From Roseateles amylovorans (lineage in GTDB: Bacteria > Pseudomonadota > Gammaproteobacteria > Burkholderiales > Burkholderiaceae_C), in assembly GCF_025398155.2 (NCBI RefSeq), contig NZ_CP104562.2, positions 5,456,001-5,520,000 on the forward strand: 64,000 nucleotides of DNA, in the 5' to 3' direction. Position numbers and translations under genes: made by a program. Under the pieces are notes generated by a model. That model searched no databases. It saw only the letters and a list, made by a program, of their open reading frames with translations, and had not been told where the DNA came from. Shown in pieces: positions 55,486-63,463 of this stretch. Each line of letters starts with the position of its first letter. The first letter of the stretch is position 1.

Positions 55486-55725
55486 ATGACCGCCGCCACC
55501 GCCCTGCCCCCCAACACCGCCTGCCCACGCTGCGGCGGTGACTTCCGCTGCGGCGTGAGCGATGGCCATTGCGCCTGCTTCGGCCTGACGCTGACGCCGG
55601 CACTCCAGCAGGCGTTGGCGGCGCGCTATCCCGAGCAGTGCCTGTGCCTCGATTGCCTGGCGGCGCTGAGCGGGGCGGCCGCGGCCAGCGAGGCCGCGCT
55701 CCGGCGCGCCCTGGGCGGCGACTGA
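55486..55725 (+). CDS. Cysteine-rich CWC family protein
   Basis: A 79-residue protein with the CWC pattern: CPRCGGDFRCGVSDGHCACFGL and CLCLDCLAAL, giving eight cysteines that could bind two metals. The function is unknown. It is 15 bp after matB on the same strand and may be in the same transcript. Confidence 0.88.
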   Translation: MTAATALPPNTACPRCGGDFRCGVSDGHCACFGLTLTPALQQALAARYPEQCLCLDCLAALSGAAAASEAALRRALGGD

Positions 55726-55874
55726 GCGCCGGCAACCGCAACCGCGACCGCAGTGCGCCGGGCGCTGCACCGTCCGCAGATCCCGGTAATTCGGCGCACA
55801 TGCGCTGAACAGTGGGCGCCACCCCGGCTTGATTGACGCTTGCCGTACGGGCCACGCTCGCGACAATCAGCGGT

Positions 55875-58589
55875 ATGCCAACCGCCCAATTCCAACCAGC
55901 CCTCCGACGGCGCAACGGAATGAAGCGCCTGTTGGTGCTGGGCCCGTTCCTCTCGCTGGGACTGGTGCTGGTGGTGCTGTGGACGCTGGTGGGCTGGTTC
56001 GCCGTGATCTATCCGGCCTCGCTGGTGCAGGAGGTTCAGGACGACCTGGCCAATACCGCCGCGGCGGCCAGCCAGGAAACCGATGCGCTGCTGCGCGAGG
56101 CCGAGACCCAGCTGCGCACCCTGGATCTGATGCTGCTGACGCGACGCACCGATCAAACCGGTCAGGACGCCACCGTCAGCCAGTTGGTCGACACGCTGCG
56201 CGAGAGCGCGCGCGGCATCACCGATGTGATGCTGGCCCACACCGACGGGCGGGTCTGGCGCATTCCGTCCAACAGCCGCGCGGCCTATGCCGAGCTGGGG
56301 CCCGACAGCGTGCTGCACGAGCTGACCGTGCCGGGCGCACGCCATGTGGTGATCGGCGCCCCGATCCGGCTGCGTCCGGGGGCGCACGAAGTCTTGCCCA
56401 TGGCCACGCGATTGAGCGTCGACAGCAGCGAACAGAACGCGGCCATCGCCTTCCTGGATCTCGACCATCTGCAGCGTGTCTATCGCGCCCGCATGCTGCG
56501 TCCCGGTCTGGCGGTCTTCCTGGAGCGCAGCGACGGCCTCGCGCTGCTGCGTCAGCCTGGCGTAACCGGCCTGGAAGGGACCAATATCCCGAAGAACCAC
56601 CCCGCGCAAGCGCTGCCTGCCAGCGCGCCTACGAACGGGCAGTTCACCCTGCTCGAAGGACTGGATGGCCGCGAGCGCGTGGTCGCCTATCGGACCCTGG
56701 ACGGTTATCCGCTGCGCATCTTCGTGTCGCTGGAGCGTGAGCGCGTGCTCGCCGGCTATCTGTCTCAACGCCGGGCCGTGCTGGGCTTCTCCTTCCTCGT
56801 GACGGTGATCGCCCTGGGGCTGACCGTCTGGTTGACCCGCCTGCAGCACCGCACCCGACTGGCCGAGGCCGAGCGTGAAGCCACCGCCGATGCCTCGCCG
56901 ATGGGTCTGTTCCGTGCGGACCTCGAGGGCCGCACCGTCTATGCCAACGAGACCTACCTCGCCCTGCTGGAGCTCGACGAGTCGCAATTGGCCTGGGGGT
57001 GGCTGGACCGATTGCCCCCGGCGGAGCGCGACGCAGTCCGCGCCGACTGGCTGGCGCGCGCCCAGCGGGGTGAATCCATGGACCGGGTGCGTCGGATGGT
57101 CCGCAGCGACGGCAGCGACCTGGTGCTGGCAGTGCGCACCCGCCCGATGCGGGTCAACGATCGCATCGTCGCCTTTGCCGGCACCGTGCTCGACATCACC
57201 GAGCCGGCGCGTCAGCAGGAGACGGCGCGCATGCTCAGCGCGATCATCGATCTGGCGCCGGACTACATCGCCCAGACGACGATGGACGGCGACATCCTCT
57301 ACCTCAACCCCGCCCTGCGGCGTCGCCTGGGCCTGGCGCCCGACGCACCGCTGGACGGACTGCATCGGCGCCAGTTCTTCGTCGACGGCGGCGAAGCGCG
57401 CTTCCACGACGAGATCCTGCCTGCCGCCGCGCGCGACGGGCACTGGAGCGGCCGCTGGCTGGCCCGCACCCGCACCGGACAGTCCCTGCCGGTGGACTGC
57501 ACCCTGATCCTGCACCGCGACGAGACGTCGACGCAGGTCAGGACGGTGTCCTGGATCCTGCGCGACATCAGCGTCGAACTCGCCATCGAGCGCGAACGCG
57601 AGCGCAGCCAGGCCGTCATGAACGCGCTGGCCCAAAGCGTCTCGGTGATGATGCTGGCGGTGGACTCCGAGGAGCAGGTGCTGTTCTGCAATCGCGCCTT
57701 CGAACAGCAGCTCGGCATTTCACCCCGGTCCTGGGAAGGCCAGACGGCCCGCGACCTGCTGGGCCACGCCCGCTATGCCGACACCCAGCCGCTGATCGCG
57801 CGGGCGCTGGCCGGCGAAAGCACCCTGGCCGAACTGCGAGACGACGGACCGGACACGGTGCGTGATGACCGCATCGAGCCCCGCTACCTCGAACTGAGCT
57901 ATGCGCCCTTGCGCGGGGAGACCGGCGCGATCATCGGCGCCTTCGGCGTGGTGCGGGATGTGACCGAGGTGAAGCAGGAGCAGTTGCGGCTGCTGAAGGC
58001 GTCCAACACCGATCCGCTCACCGAGCTGCTCAACCGCTCCGGCTTCGCCGCCCATGTGCATACCGGGCTGCAACGGGCGCGGGACCGACAGGAACTGGTT
58101 GCCCTGCTCTACCTGGATCTGGACCGCTTCAAGCCGGTCAACGATGACCACGGTCATCCGGTCGGCGATGCGCTGCTGAAGGCGGTGGCCGGCCGACTGC
58201 GGCATGCCCTGCGACCGCAGGACCTGGTGGCGCGACTGGGCGGTGACGAGTTCGCCGTCTTCCTGCACCAGGTCGCCAAGCCGGAAGACGCGCAGAGCGT
58301 GGGCGACAAGCTGGTGAACACGCTGTCCATGCCCTTCCGGATCGGCGCGCTGGAGCTGCACATCGGCACCAGCGTCGGCTTCTGCGTGCAATGGGCCGCC
58401 CAGGCCACGGTCGATGATCTGGTCACCCAGGCCGATGCGCAGCTCTACCGCGCCAAGCGCGGCGGTCGCGGACGCGCCGAAGGCAGCGTCTGCGAAAGTC
58501 CAGGCCCAGGCCCAAGCCCAGACCCAGGCCCAGACCCGGAACCCAGCGAAGGCGACCTCAATCCGGCGCCGCTGACGCCGGCTGCTTGA
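55875..58589 (+). CDS. Membrane diguanylate cyclase with periplasmic sensor and PAS domains
   Basis: A 904-residue inner-membrane protein. A first helix (residues about 23-45, GPFLSLGLVLVVLWTLVGW) is followed by a periplasmic Cache-like region (to about 295), a second helix (AVLGFSFLVTVIALGLTVWL), three PAS-like segments (about 330-745), and a GGDEF domain. GGDEF is at 789-793 and the RxxD inhibitory site (RPQD) stands five residues before it, so it is predicted active. The C-terminal 30 residues are a PGPDP-rich tail. ATG 55875 is used; ATG 55920 (MKRLLVLG) is a good alternative. Its last 32 bp overlap the convergent exonuclease gene. Confidence 0.9.
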   Translation: MPTAQFQPALRRRNGMKRLLVLGPFLSLGLVLVVLWTLVGWFAVIYPASLVQEVQDDLANTAAAASQETDALLREAETQLRTLDLMLLTRRTDQTGQDATVSQLVDTLRESARGITDVMLAHTDGRVWRIPSNSRAAYAELGPDSVLHELTVPGARHVVIGAPIRLRPGAHEVLPMATRLSVDSSEQNAAIAFLDLDHLQRVYRARMLRPGLAVFLERSDGLALLRQPGVTGLEGTNIPKNHPAQALPASAPTNGQFTLLEGLDGRERVVAYRTLDGYPLRIFVSLERERVLAGYLSQRRAVLGFSFLVTVIALGLTVWLTRLQHRTRLAEAEREATADASPMGLFRADLEGRTVYANETYLALLELDESQLAWGWLDRLPPAERDAVRADWLARAQRGESMDRVRRMVRSDGSDLVLAVRTRPMRVNDRIVAFAGTVLDITEPARQQETARMLSAIIDLAPDYIAQTTMDGDILYLNPALRRRLGLAPDAPLDGLHRRQFFVDGGEARFHDEILPAAARDGHWSGRWLARTRTGQSLPVDCTLILHRDETSTQVRTVSWILRDISVELAIERERERSQAVMNALAQSVSVMMLAVDSEEQVLFCNRAFEQQLGISPRSWEGQTARDLLGHARYADTQPLIARALAGESTLAELRDDGPDTVRDDRIEPRYLELSYAPLRGETGAIIGAFGVVRDVTEVKQEQLRLLKASNTDPLTELLNRSGFAAHVHTGLQRARDRQELVALLYLDLDRFKPVNDDHGHPVGDALLKAVAGRLRHALRPQDLVARLGGDEFAVFLHQVAKPEDAQSVGDKLVNTLSMPFRIGALELHIGTSVGFCVQWAAQATVDDLVTQADAQLYRAKRGGRGRAEGSVCESPGPGPSPDPGPDPEPSEGDLNPAPLTPAA

Positions 58590-59064
58590 CCCTCAGCAAG
58601 GCCAGTTGCAGCAGCTTGGCATCGGCACTGGCCCGGTGACGATGCAGATGGGCCTCGGCGCGGATCTGCTGCTTGAGCGGCCCGAAACGGCGGGCTTCGT
58701 CTTCACTGAGCAGCAGGCGCAGATCGTCCAGGCGAAAGCGCGGTTGCGCATCGACGCTGTCGAACAGCTTGGACAGCCAGCTGTAGTCGTGGGCCCAGCT
58801 GTCGCAATAGACCGTCTGCCCCGCCAGTCGGGTGTTGATCTCGTTCACCACCCAGGCCCGCGGGCGCCCATGACGCTTCAGCAGATCGCGCGAGATGCCG
58901 TGCAGCGCCTCGGCCCCGTCGTCCCAATGCTGCCAGTCGGGCGCGGGCTGGATCAGGGAACAGAACGGCAGGCCGCAGGCTTCGACAAACCCGATCTCGA
59001 TGGGATAACTGCCACGGCCGAAACCGGAGGCTTCCAGGTCCAGGATGGTGGGCATGGCGAGCAT
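58558..59064 (-). CDS. DEDD-type 3'-5' exonuclease domain protein
   Basis: A 168-residue protein of the RNase T / DNA polymerase III epsilon superfamily. The first acidic pair is in LDLEASGFG (D and E), the second motif is in VYCDSWAHDYSWL, and the third is HRHRASADAKLL. The length suggests a lone nuclease domain. Substrate (RNA or DNA) is unknown. The start could be 59064 or the methionine at 59055. The 3' end overlaps the diguanylate cyclase gene by 32 bp. Confidence 0.85.
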   Translation of the reverse strand: MLAMPTILDLEASGFGRGSYPIEIGFVEACGLPFCSLIQPAPDWQHWDDGAEALHGISRDLLKRHGRPRAWVVNEINTRLAGQTVYCDSWAHDYSWLSKLFDSVDAQPRFRLDDLRLLLSEDEARRFGPLKQQIRAEAHLHRHRASADAKLLQLALLRVKQPASAAPD

Positions 59065-59262
59065 GACCGAGTGTATGCAAGGGCCGGGCCAGCACCGCGT
59101 ATCTGGGCTCCCGATAACAGGGACGCCGCGCCTGGCGATCGGCCACCTGCGCCATGCCGCACGGCGGCGAAGGGGACAGGTCCGGCGATTGCCAGGCCCG
59201 CCCGTGGCAGGGTCGGCGTGGCGGCGGGTCGGTCGGGCTGGGGGTCGAGCGTCCGGCCCATC

Positions 59263-59317
59263 GATCCGGCGCTCAGGCGCTCAGGCGCTCAGGCGAGCCA
59301 GCGATCCGGCGCTCAGG
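59263..59317. repeat. GGCGCTCA tandem repeat and 15-bp direct repeat
   Basis: GGCGCTCA occurs three times in tandem (59268-59291). The 15-mer GATCCGGCGCTCAGG occurs at 59263-59277 and again at 59303-59317. It lies in the spacer between the exonuclease and the DedA-rhodanese gene. Confidence 0.8.
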
Positions 59318-59355
59318 GGGTCGATGCGCGGGAGGTCCGACGGTCGATCGATGGA

Positions 59356-60321
59356 TCAGGCGATCGAATCGGCCGTGGGCGGCGGTGCCATGGCTTGGCG
59401 GCGCGCCTGCAGCGCATCCCAGGCGTCCAGGCCGCCTTCCAGCGCCAGCACCCGCGGCAAGCCGCGGTCGAGCAGTTGGCGCGCACCAGTGACGGCGCTG
59501 ATCTCGTTCGGGCAATTGCAGTAGAGGACCAGCAATCGATCCTGGGGAAGCTCGGACGCGGCGGCCGCCAACTTCGGCAGCGGGATGGTGAGCGCGCCCG
59601 GCAGGAGGCGCGGATCAGCCAGCCGGCCGGTCTCGCTGCGCACATCGATGAATTGCGGGGCCATGTCCTGGTCCATCAGCGCGGCGGCGTCCTCGACGCT
59701 GATGCGCTCGATCCCGCCTTGCAGCCGCGCCATCCGGCGGCGGCGCCAGAAGCGCCAGGCCACCACCATCATCAACGCCACGCCGAGCGTCCCGATCGCC
59801 AGCTTGCCGGCGTTGGCGAGCGCATCCAGCACCTCCTGGATCTGGTCGCTGAAGACCAGGCCCAGGCCGAGGAAGCACAAGGTCCAGACCAGCCCCGCCA
59901 TCGCGTCATAGGCGATGAAGCGGCGCCAGCCCATGCCCAGGGCGCCGGCCATCGGTGCGGCCACCACCGAGATGCCCGGCAGGAACTTCGCGGCCAGCAG
60001 GGAACTGCCGCCCCAACGGGCAATCAGGCTCTCGCTCTGCCGCACGCACACATCCGGCGACAGCGACACCCGGCACAACGTGCGCAGCACCCGATGGCCG
60101 TGGGTGCGGCCGGCGATGAACCAGATCGCATCGCCCAACACATTCGCCAGCACCGCCGCACTCACCAGGCTGAAGCCGGACAGCCGCCCCGCCGCGGCCA
60201 GACCGCCCGCCACCACCAGCAAGGGCGCAGCAGGCAGCGGCGCACCAATCCGCGCGGCCAAGGTCACGAGGAACACAAGCAGGAAATCATGCTGGATCAG
60301 CAGTTCGATCAGGGCGCGCAT
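59356..60321 (-). CDS. DedA-family membrane protein fused to a rhodanese domain
   Basis: A 321-residue fusion. Residues 1 to about 200 form a DedA (SNARE-associated) membrane domain, with LAARIGAPLPAAPLLVVAGG, ANVLGDAIWFIAGR and RWGGSSLLAAKFLPGISVVAAPMAG. After a basic loop (RFWRRRRMARL), residues about 215-310 form a rhodanese domain with the active-site loop LYCNCPNEISA (C268) and the start FIDVRSETGRLADPRL. DedA proteins have been linked to lipid flipping and envelope homeostasis; the rhodanese would face the cytoplasm. The fusion is known in proteobacteria but its substrate is not. The start ATG 60321 is clear. Confidence 0.92.
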   Translation of the reverse strand: MRALIELLIQHDFLLVFLVTLAARIGAPLPAAPLLVVAGGLAAAGRLSGFSLVSAAVLANVLGDAIWFIAGRTHGHRVLRTLCRVSLSPDVCVRQSESLIARWGGSSLLAAKFLPGISVVAAPMAGALGMGWRRFIAYDAMAGLVWTLCFLGLGLVFSDQIQEVLDALANAGKLAIGTLGVALMMVVAWRFWRRRRMARLQGGIERISVEDAAALMDQDMAPQFIDVRSETGRLADPRLLPGALTIPLPKLAAAASELPQDRLLVLYCNCPNEISAVTGARQLLDRGLPRVLALEGGLDAWDALQARRQAMAPPPTADSIA

Positions 60322-60669
60322 GGCGCCATTGTGGCGGGACTCTCACCGGCCCATCGACCGTGGGGCAATTGGTGGCGGCGTCACGACACCGCCGCCACCG
60401 CCGCCGACCGTCGCGGGTCGATCGCGGCCCTCCCCGGCGCCACGCCAGCGGGGATTCCCGGCGTGGCGTGTCCCTCATTGGGTGGATTGCCCGTCCCCCC
60501 ATCCGGCAGGTGGAATGCGGGATCGCACCGGTGATTGCAGCCCGCCGCACCGCGCCACACCGACGGCCTCCCCACAGAGCACCGATTCGGTGCCCCAAGC
60601 CCGTGGGCACATCGGCGCCCCTCCCCTTGCCCTCCCCTCCTTGCTGCAGAGGCCATCAGGACACTCGTC
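60322..60669. other. 348-bp spacer before the lipoprotein gene
   Basis: This divergent spacer has no recognisable repeat, strong promoter or gene. A frame open through it is His/Arg/Pro-rich and continues into the lipoprotein gene, so the true start of that gene is not certain. Confidence 0.5.
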
Positions 60670-61608
60670 ATGCCGCTCATCGACCTTGCCGCCCTCCCGC
60701 GACCCCCACGACCACCTCGACCGCATGGTCCGCATCGATCGCTGCCAACGCCACGCCTGGCGCTGGCCGCGCTTCGTCTGGGCGCCGCCCTGCTGTTCCC
60801 GTTCCTGCTGACGGCCTGCGCCAACCTGCAGGCGATCGAGACCTATGCCGAGTCGGCCGCTGAGCTCACCAGCGCCACCGAGGCCGCTCAACGCTGGCGA
60901 GATTCGGAGACGCACCTGGGTGCCTGGCGACTGGAGGGCGATGTCTGCCCGATCGGTCGCACCGGCCGCTTGCCGCAGGCGCGCTTTGACCAGGCCTTTG
61001 AGCAGATCGCCCAGGTGCATCAAGCGATGGGGCGCTACTTCACCACGCTGGCGGCGCTGGCCGGTGATCAGGTGCCCCCACGCAGCGGCCCCGCCAACCG
61101 CAGCGCGATCGGCTCACTGGAAGCGCTGCAGGCGTCAGGGGTCGAGGTGTCGGAGCGGGATGAGCGGGCGGTGAAGGCCCTGCTGTCCCTCGTCGACAGC
61201 CTGGAGACCCTGTACCGCGAACGCCAGTTGCGCGCCGTGATGAACGGCTCGCAGGAGGACGTCGCCCAGGTGCTCGCGCTGATGGATCGACTGGCGCAAG
61301 CCTATGCGCAAGACCTGCGCGGCGAAGGCATCCAGGCCGTGGGCTTCGTGCGTTGCGAGATCGGCCAGTCGGACTTGTCGGACAAATACCTGGGGCGCCG
61401 CGAGCTGCAGCGGGTGCGTCAGCATTACGAAGCGGCTCAGGCCGCCCTGAGCCGCTACCAGTTGGCGCTCCGCCAGTTGGCTGCCGACCATGCCCGGATC
61501 CGCGACGCGCTGAACATGGACCGCGACAGCATGACCCGCAGTCTCAAGGCCATCGCGCGCACCGCCCGGGATCTGGACCGCGCCCGCGATGCCATCGCCG
61601 CGCGATGA
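60670..61608 (+). CDS. Predicted lipoprotein of unknown function
   Basis: A 312-residue protein. After a Pro/Arg/His-rich N-terminus comes a hydrophobic stretch ending in the lipobox LLTAC (C50), so the protein is likely lipid-anchored. The mature part is mostly helical, with heptad-like segments (SLVDSLETLYRERQLRAVMNGSQE, and the last 70 residues RQHYEAAQAALSRYQLALRQL). Three cysteines after the lipobox are few and scattered. I recognise no family. The start is uncertain because 49 residues before the lipobox is long. The gene that follows may be its partner. Confidence 0.72.
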   Translation: MPLIDLAALPRPPRPPRPHGPHRSLPTPRLALAALRLGAALLFPFLLTACANLQAIETYAESAAELTSATEAAQRWRDSETHLGAWRLEGDVCPIGRTGRLPQARFDQAFEQIAQVHQAMGRYFTTLAALAGDQVPPRSGPANRSAIGSLEALQASGVEVSERDERAVKALLSLVDSLETLYRERQLRAVMNGSQEDVAQVLALMDRLAQAYAQDLRGEGIQAVGFVRCEIGQSDLSDKYLGRRELQRVRQHYEAAQAALSRYQLALRQLAADHARIRDALNMDRDSMTRSLKAIARTARDLDRARDAIAAR

Positions 61609-61723
61609 GACACACCGCCAAGACCGCTGCATCGCATCCGGTACCGCCATCGCCGCGATCGCGCTGCTCATCGCCTCCCGCCCGCTCATCGACTTCCACC
61701 CGCCGTCACCACGGCCCACGACC

Positions 61724-62128
61724 ATGCCACCCAATGACACCCCCGTGCTGAGCGCGGACCCACAGACCTACACCGCCGACGGCCTGCAGCGCCTGGCCGC
61801 TCAACTCAACGACCTGGCGGCGGCCCTGCCCGTGGATGCCCCGGGGCCGGACGGCCTGGAAGCGATGCGCTGGGCGCAATCGCTCGGCGGCGCCGCGAGC
61901 AACCTGATCCTCATGGCGGTGGAAGACCATCTGACGCAAACGGCCGAGCCGCTGGCCGCGATCCTGGAGGCCACGCAGGCGGCACAGGCGGCAGTGGGCA
62001 CGCTCGCCAAGATCGAGCAGGTGGTGGAGATCGTCAGCGATGTGCTGTTGCTGTCCACGGTGATCTGGCTGCGCAAATGGAGCCTGGTCACGCCCACCTT
62101 GAAAGAGCTGCGCAACGACCTGGGCTGA
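61724..62128 (+). CDS. Small helical protein of unknown function
   Basis: A 134-residue, cysteine-free protein, Ala/Leu-rich and predicted mostly helical, with a hydrophobic segment near the C-terminus (VEIVSDVLLLSTVIWL). The start MPPNDTPVL is chosen because the frame upstream looks like the 3' side of the lipoprotein spacer; earlier starts would add up to 45 Pro/Arg-rich residues. It lies 115 bp after the lipoprotein on the same strand, which suggests a two-gene unit. No family is recognised. Confidence 0.62.
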   Translation: MPPNDTPVLSADPQTYTADGLQRLAAQLNDLAAALPVDAPGPDGLEAMRWAQSLGGAASNLILMAVEDHLTQTAEPLAAILEATQAAQAAVGTLAKIEQVVEIVSDVLLLSTVIWLRKWSLVTPTLKELRNDLG

Positions 62129-62170
62129 GGCGGAGGCTGAGGCTGAGGCGGTGAATGCGCACGCTCGCCC

Positions 62171-62833
62171 TCAGACCGGGCGGGCGACGAAGGCGAACTG
62201 GACGTACTTGGTCTCCTGCAGCGGCCCGGCCAACAGGCGGTAGAGCAGTCGCCGACGCAGTGACGGTGTCCACCAGTTCTCGTTGATGCCCTCCGCGCGG
62301 AGCACGTCGTAGCGGCACTCCTCGAACATGCGCACGGCACTGCGGCGGGTGAAGAAACGCAGATGGGTGCGGTCGCGCACGCCGGTGTCTTCATAGCGGA
62401 AGTCGCGGTCATGCAGCAGCGGCCAGAGCGTGCCCTGATGCAGCAGGTTGGGCAGCGAGGCCAGCACCACGCCGCCGGGGGCCAGCCAGCGACGGCACAG
62501 GTGCAGCGCGGCCCAGGGATCGGCCATGTGCTCCAGCACATCGTTGAAGATGATGGCGTCGAAGTGATGCGCCGGCAGCGACAGGTCGGGGCCGAAAAAG
62601 CCCTCGTCGACATGGTCCAGCAGTTGGCGGGCGCGCACGGCGGAGGCATGATCCGGCTCCACGCCCCAGACCTCGATCCCGGCCCGCTCGCGCTTGAGGG
62701 CCTCACCGAAGGCACCGGTGTTGCAGCCGACGTCGAGCACCCGGCGGCAGTCGGTCGGCACGAAGGCGAGCATCTCGTGGCGCGACAGATGCGGATAGGA
62801 CGTCCGTGTCAGCGGACTGACGGCAGCCGACAT
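62171..62833 (-). CDS. Class I SAM-dependent methyltransferase
   Basis: A 220-residue methyltransferase of the Methyltransf_11/23 type. Motif I is VLDVGCNTGAFGEALK, the acidic end of strand 2 is in VWGVEPD, and motif II/III is FDAIIFNDVLEHMADPW followed by LAPGGVVLASLPN. Such enzymes are often found in sugar or polysaccharide modification, but nothing here fixes the substrate. ATG 62833 has CGGAG eight bases upstream. Confidence 0.88.
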   Translation of the reverse strand: MSAAVSPLTRTSYPHLSRHEMLAFVPTDCRRVLDVGCNTGAFGEALKRERAGIEVWGVEPDHASAVRARQLLDHVDEGFFGPDLSLPAHHFDAIIFNDVLEHMADPWAALHLCRRWLAPGGVVLASLPNLLHQGTLWPLLHDRDFRYEDTGVRDRTHLRFFTRRSAVRMFEECRYDVLRAEGINENWWTPSLRRRLLYRLLAGPLQETKYVQFAFVARPV

Positions 62834-62912
62834 GCACAAGCTCCGAAGACGGCACCGTGGCGGTGCGCCGAGAATAGCGCGCCACGCCGGGCCGACACAC
62901 CCCTAGATCACC

Positions 62913-63374
62913 ATGACCCTCGCCTACCGCGCCGCCACGCCGGATGACATCGCCGCCTGCATCGAGATCCGCGGTCGCACGCGGGAGAACGCCGTGTCTG
63001 CCGAGCGCCTGGCGCAGCTGGGCATCACCGAGGCGTCGTGGTCGACGCAGGTGCGGGCCGATGCGCTGCCGGGCTTTGTGGCCGAGCAGGCGGGCCGGAT
63101 CGTCGGCTACTGCTTCGGCGATGCCGGCACCGGTGAAATCGTGGTGCTGGCCCTGCTGCCGTCAGCGGAAGGACGAGGCATCGGGCGGGCGTTGCTGACG
63201 ATGACCATGGCACTGTTGCATGACCGCGGGCATCGGCGGCTGTTCCTGGGCTGCTCGGATGATCCGGCGCATCGGTCGCACGGGTTCTATCGACACCTGG
63301 GCTGGCGGCCGACCGGGCAGCGGGATGGCCTCGGCGACGAGATGCTGGAGTGGGTGGGGGCAGACCCCGCGTGA
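62913..63374 (+). CDS. GNAT-family N-acetyltransferase
   Basis: A 153-residue acetyltransferase. It opens LAYRAATPDDIAACIEI and has the acetyl-CoA loop EGRGIGRALL (motif A) and the C-terminal HGFYRHLGWRPTG typical of the family. The substrate is unknown. It is divergent from the methyltransferase gene, with 79 bp between the starts. Confidence 0.92.
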   Translation: MTLAYRAATPDDIAACIEIRGRTRENAVSAERLAQLGITEASWSTQVRADALPGFVAEQAGRIVGYCFGDAGTGEIVVLALLPSAEGRGIGRALLTMTMALLHDRGHRRLFLGCSDDPAHRSHGFYRHLGWRPTGQRDGLGDEMLEWVGADPA

Positions 63375-63408
63375 GCACCGGGCGCTCGGCGTGTGCCATC
63401 TGAACGCA

Positions 63409-63438
63409 CAAAGCAAACAGGGCGCCGAAGCGCCCTGT
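63409..63438 (-). terminator. Intrinsic terminator of the chemoreceptor gene
   Basis: ACAGGGCGC (63417-63425) pairs with GCGCCCTGT (63430-63438) around a CGAA loop. In the minus direction it is followed by TTGCTTTGT. It is 26 bp after the chemoreceptor stop. Confidence 0.75.
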
Positions 63439-63463
63439 GTGGCATCAGACCGGCGTCAACCGA

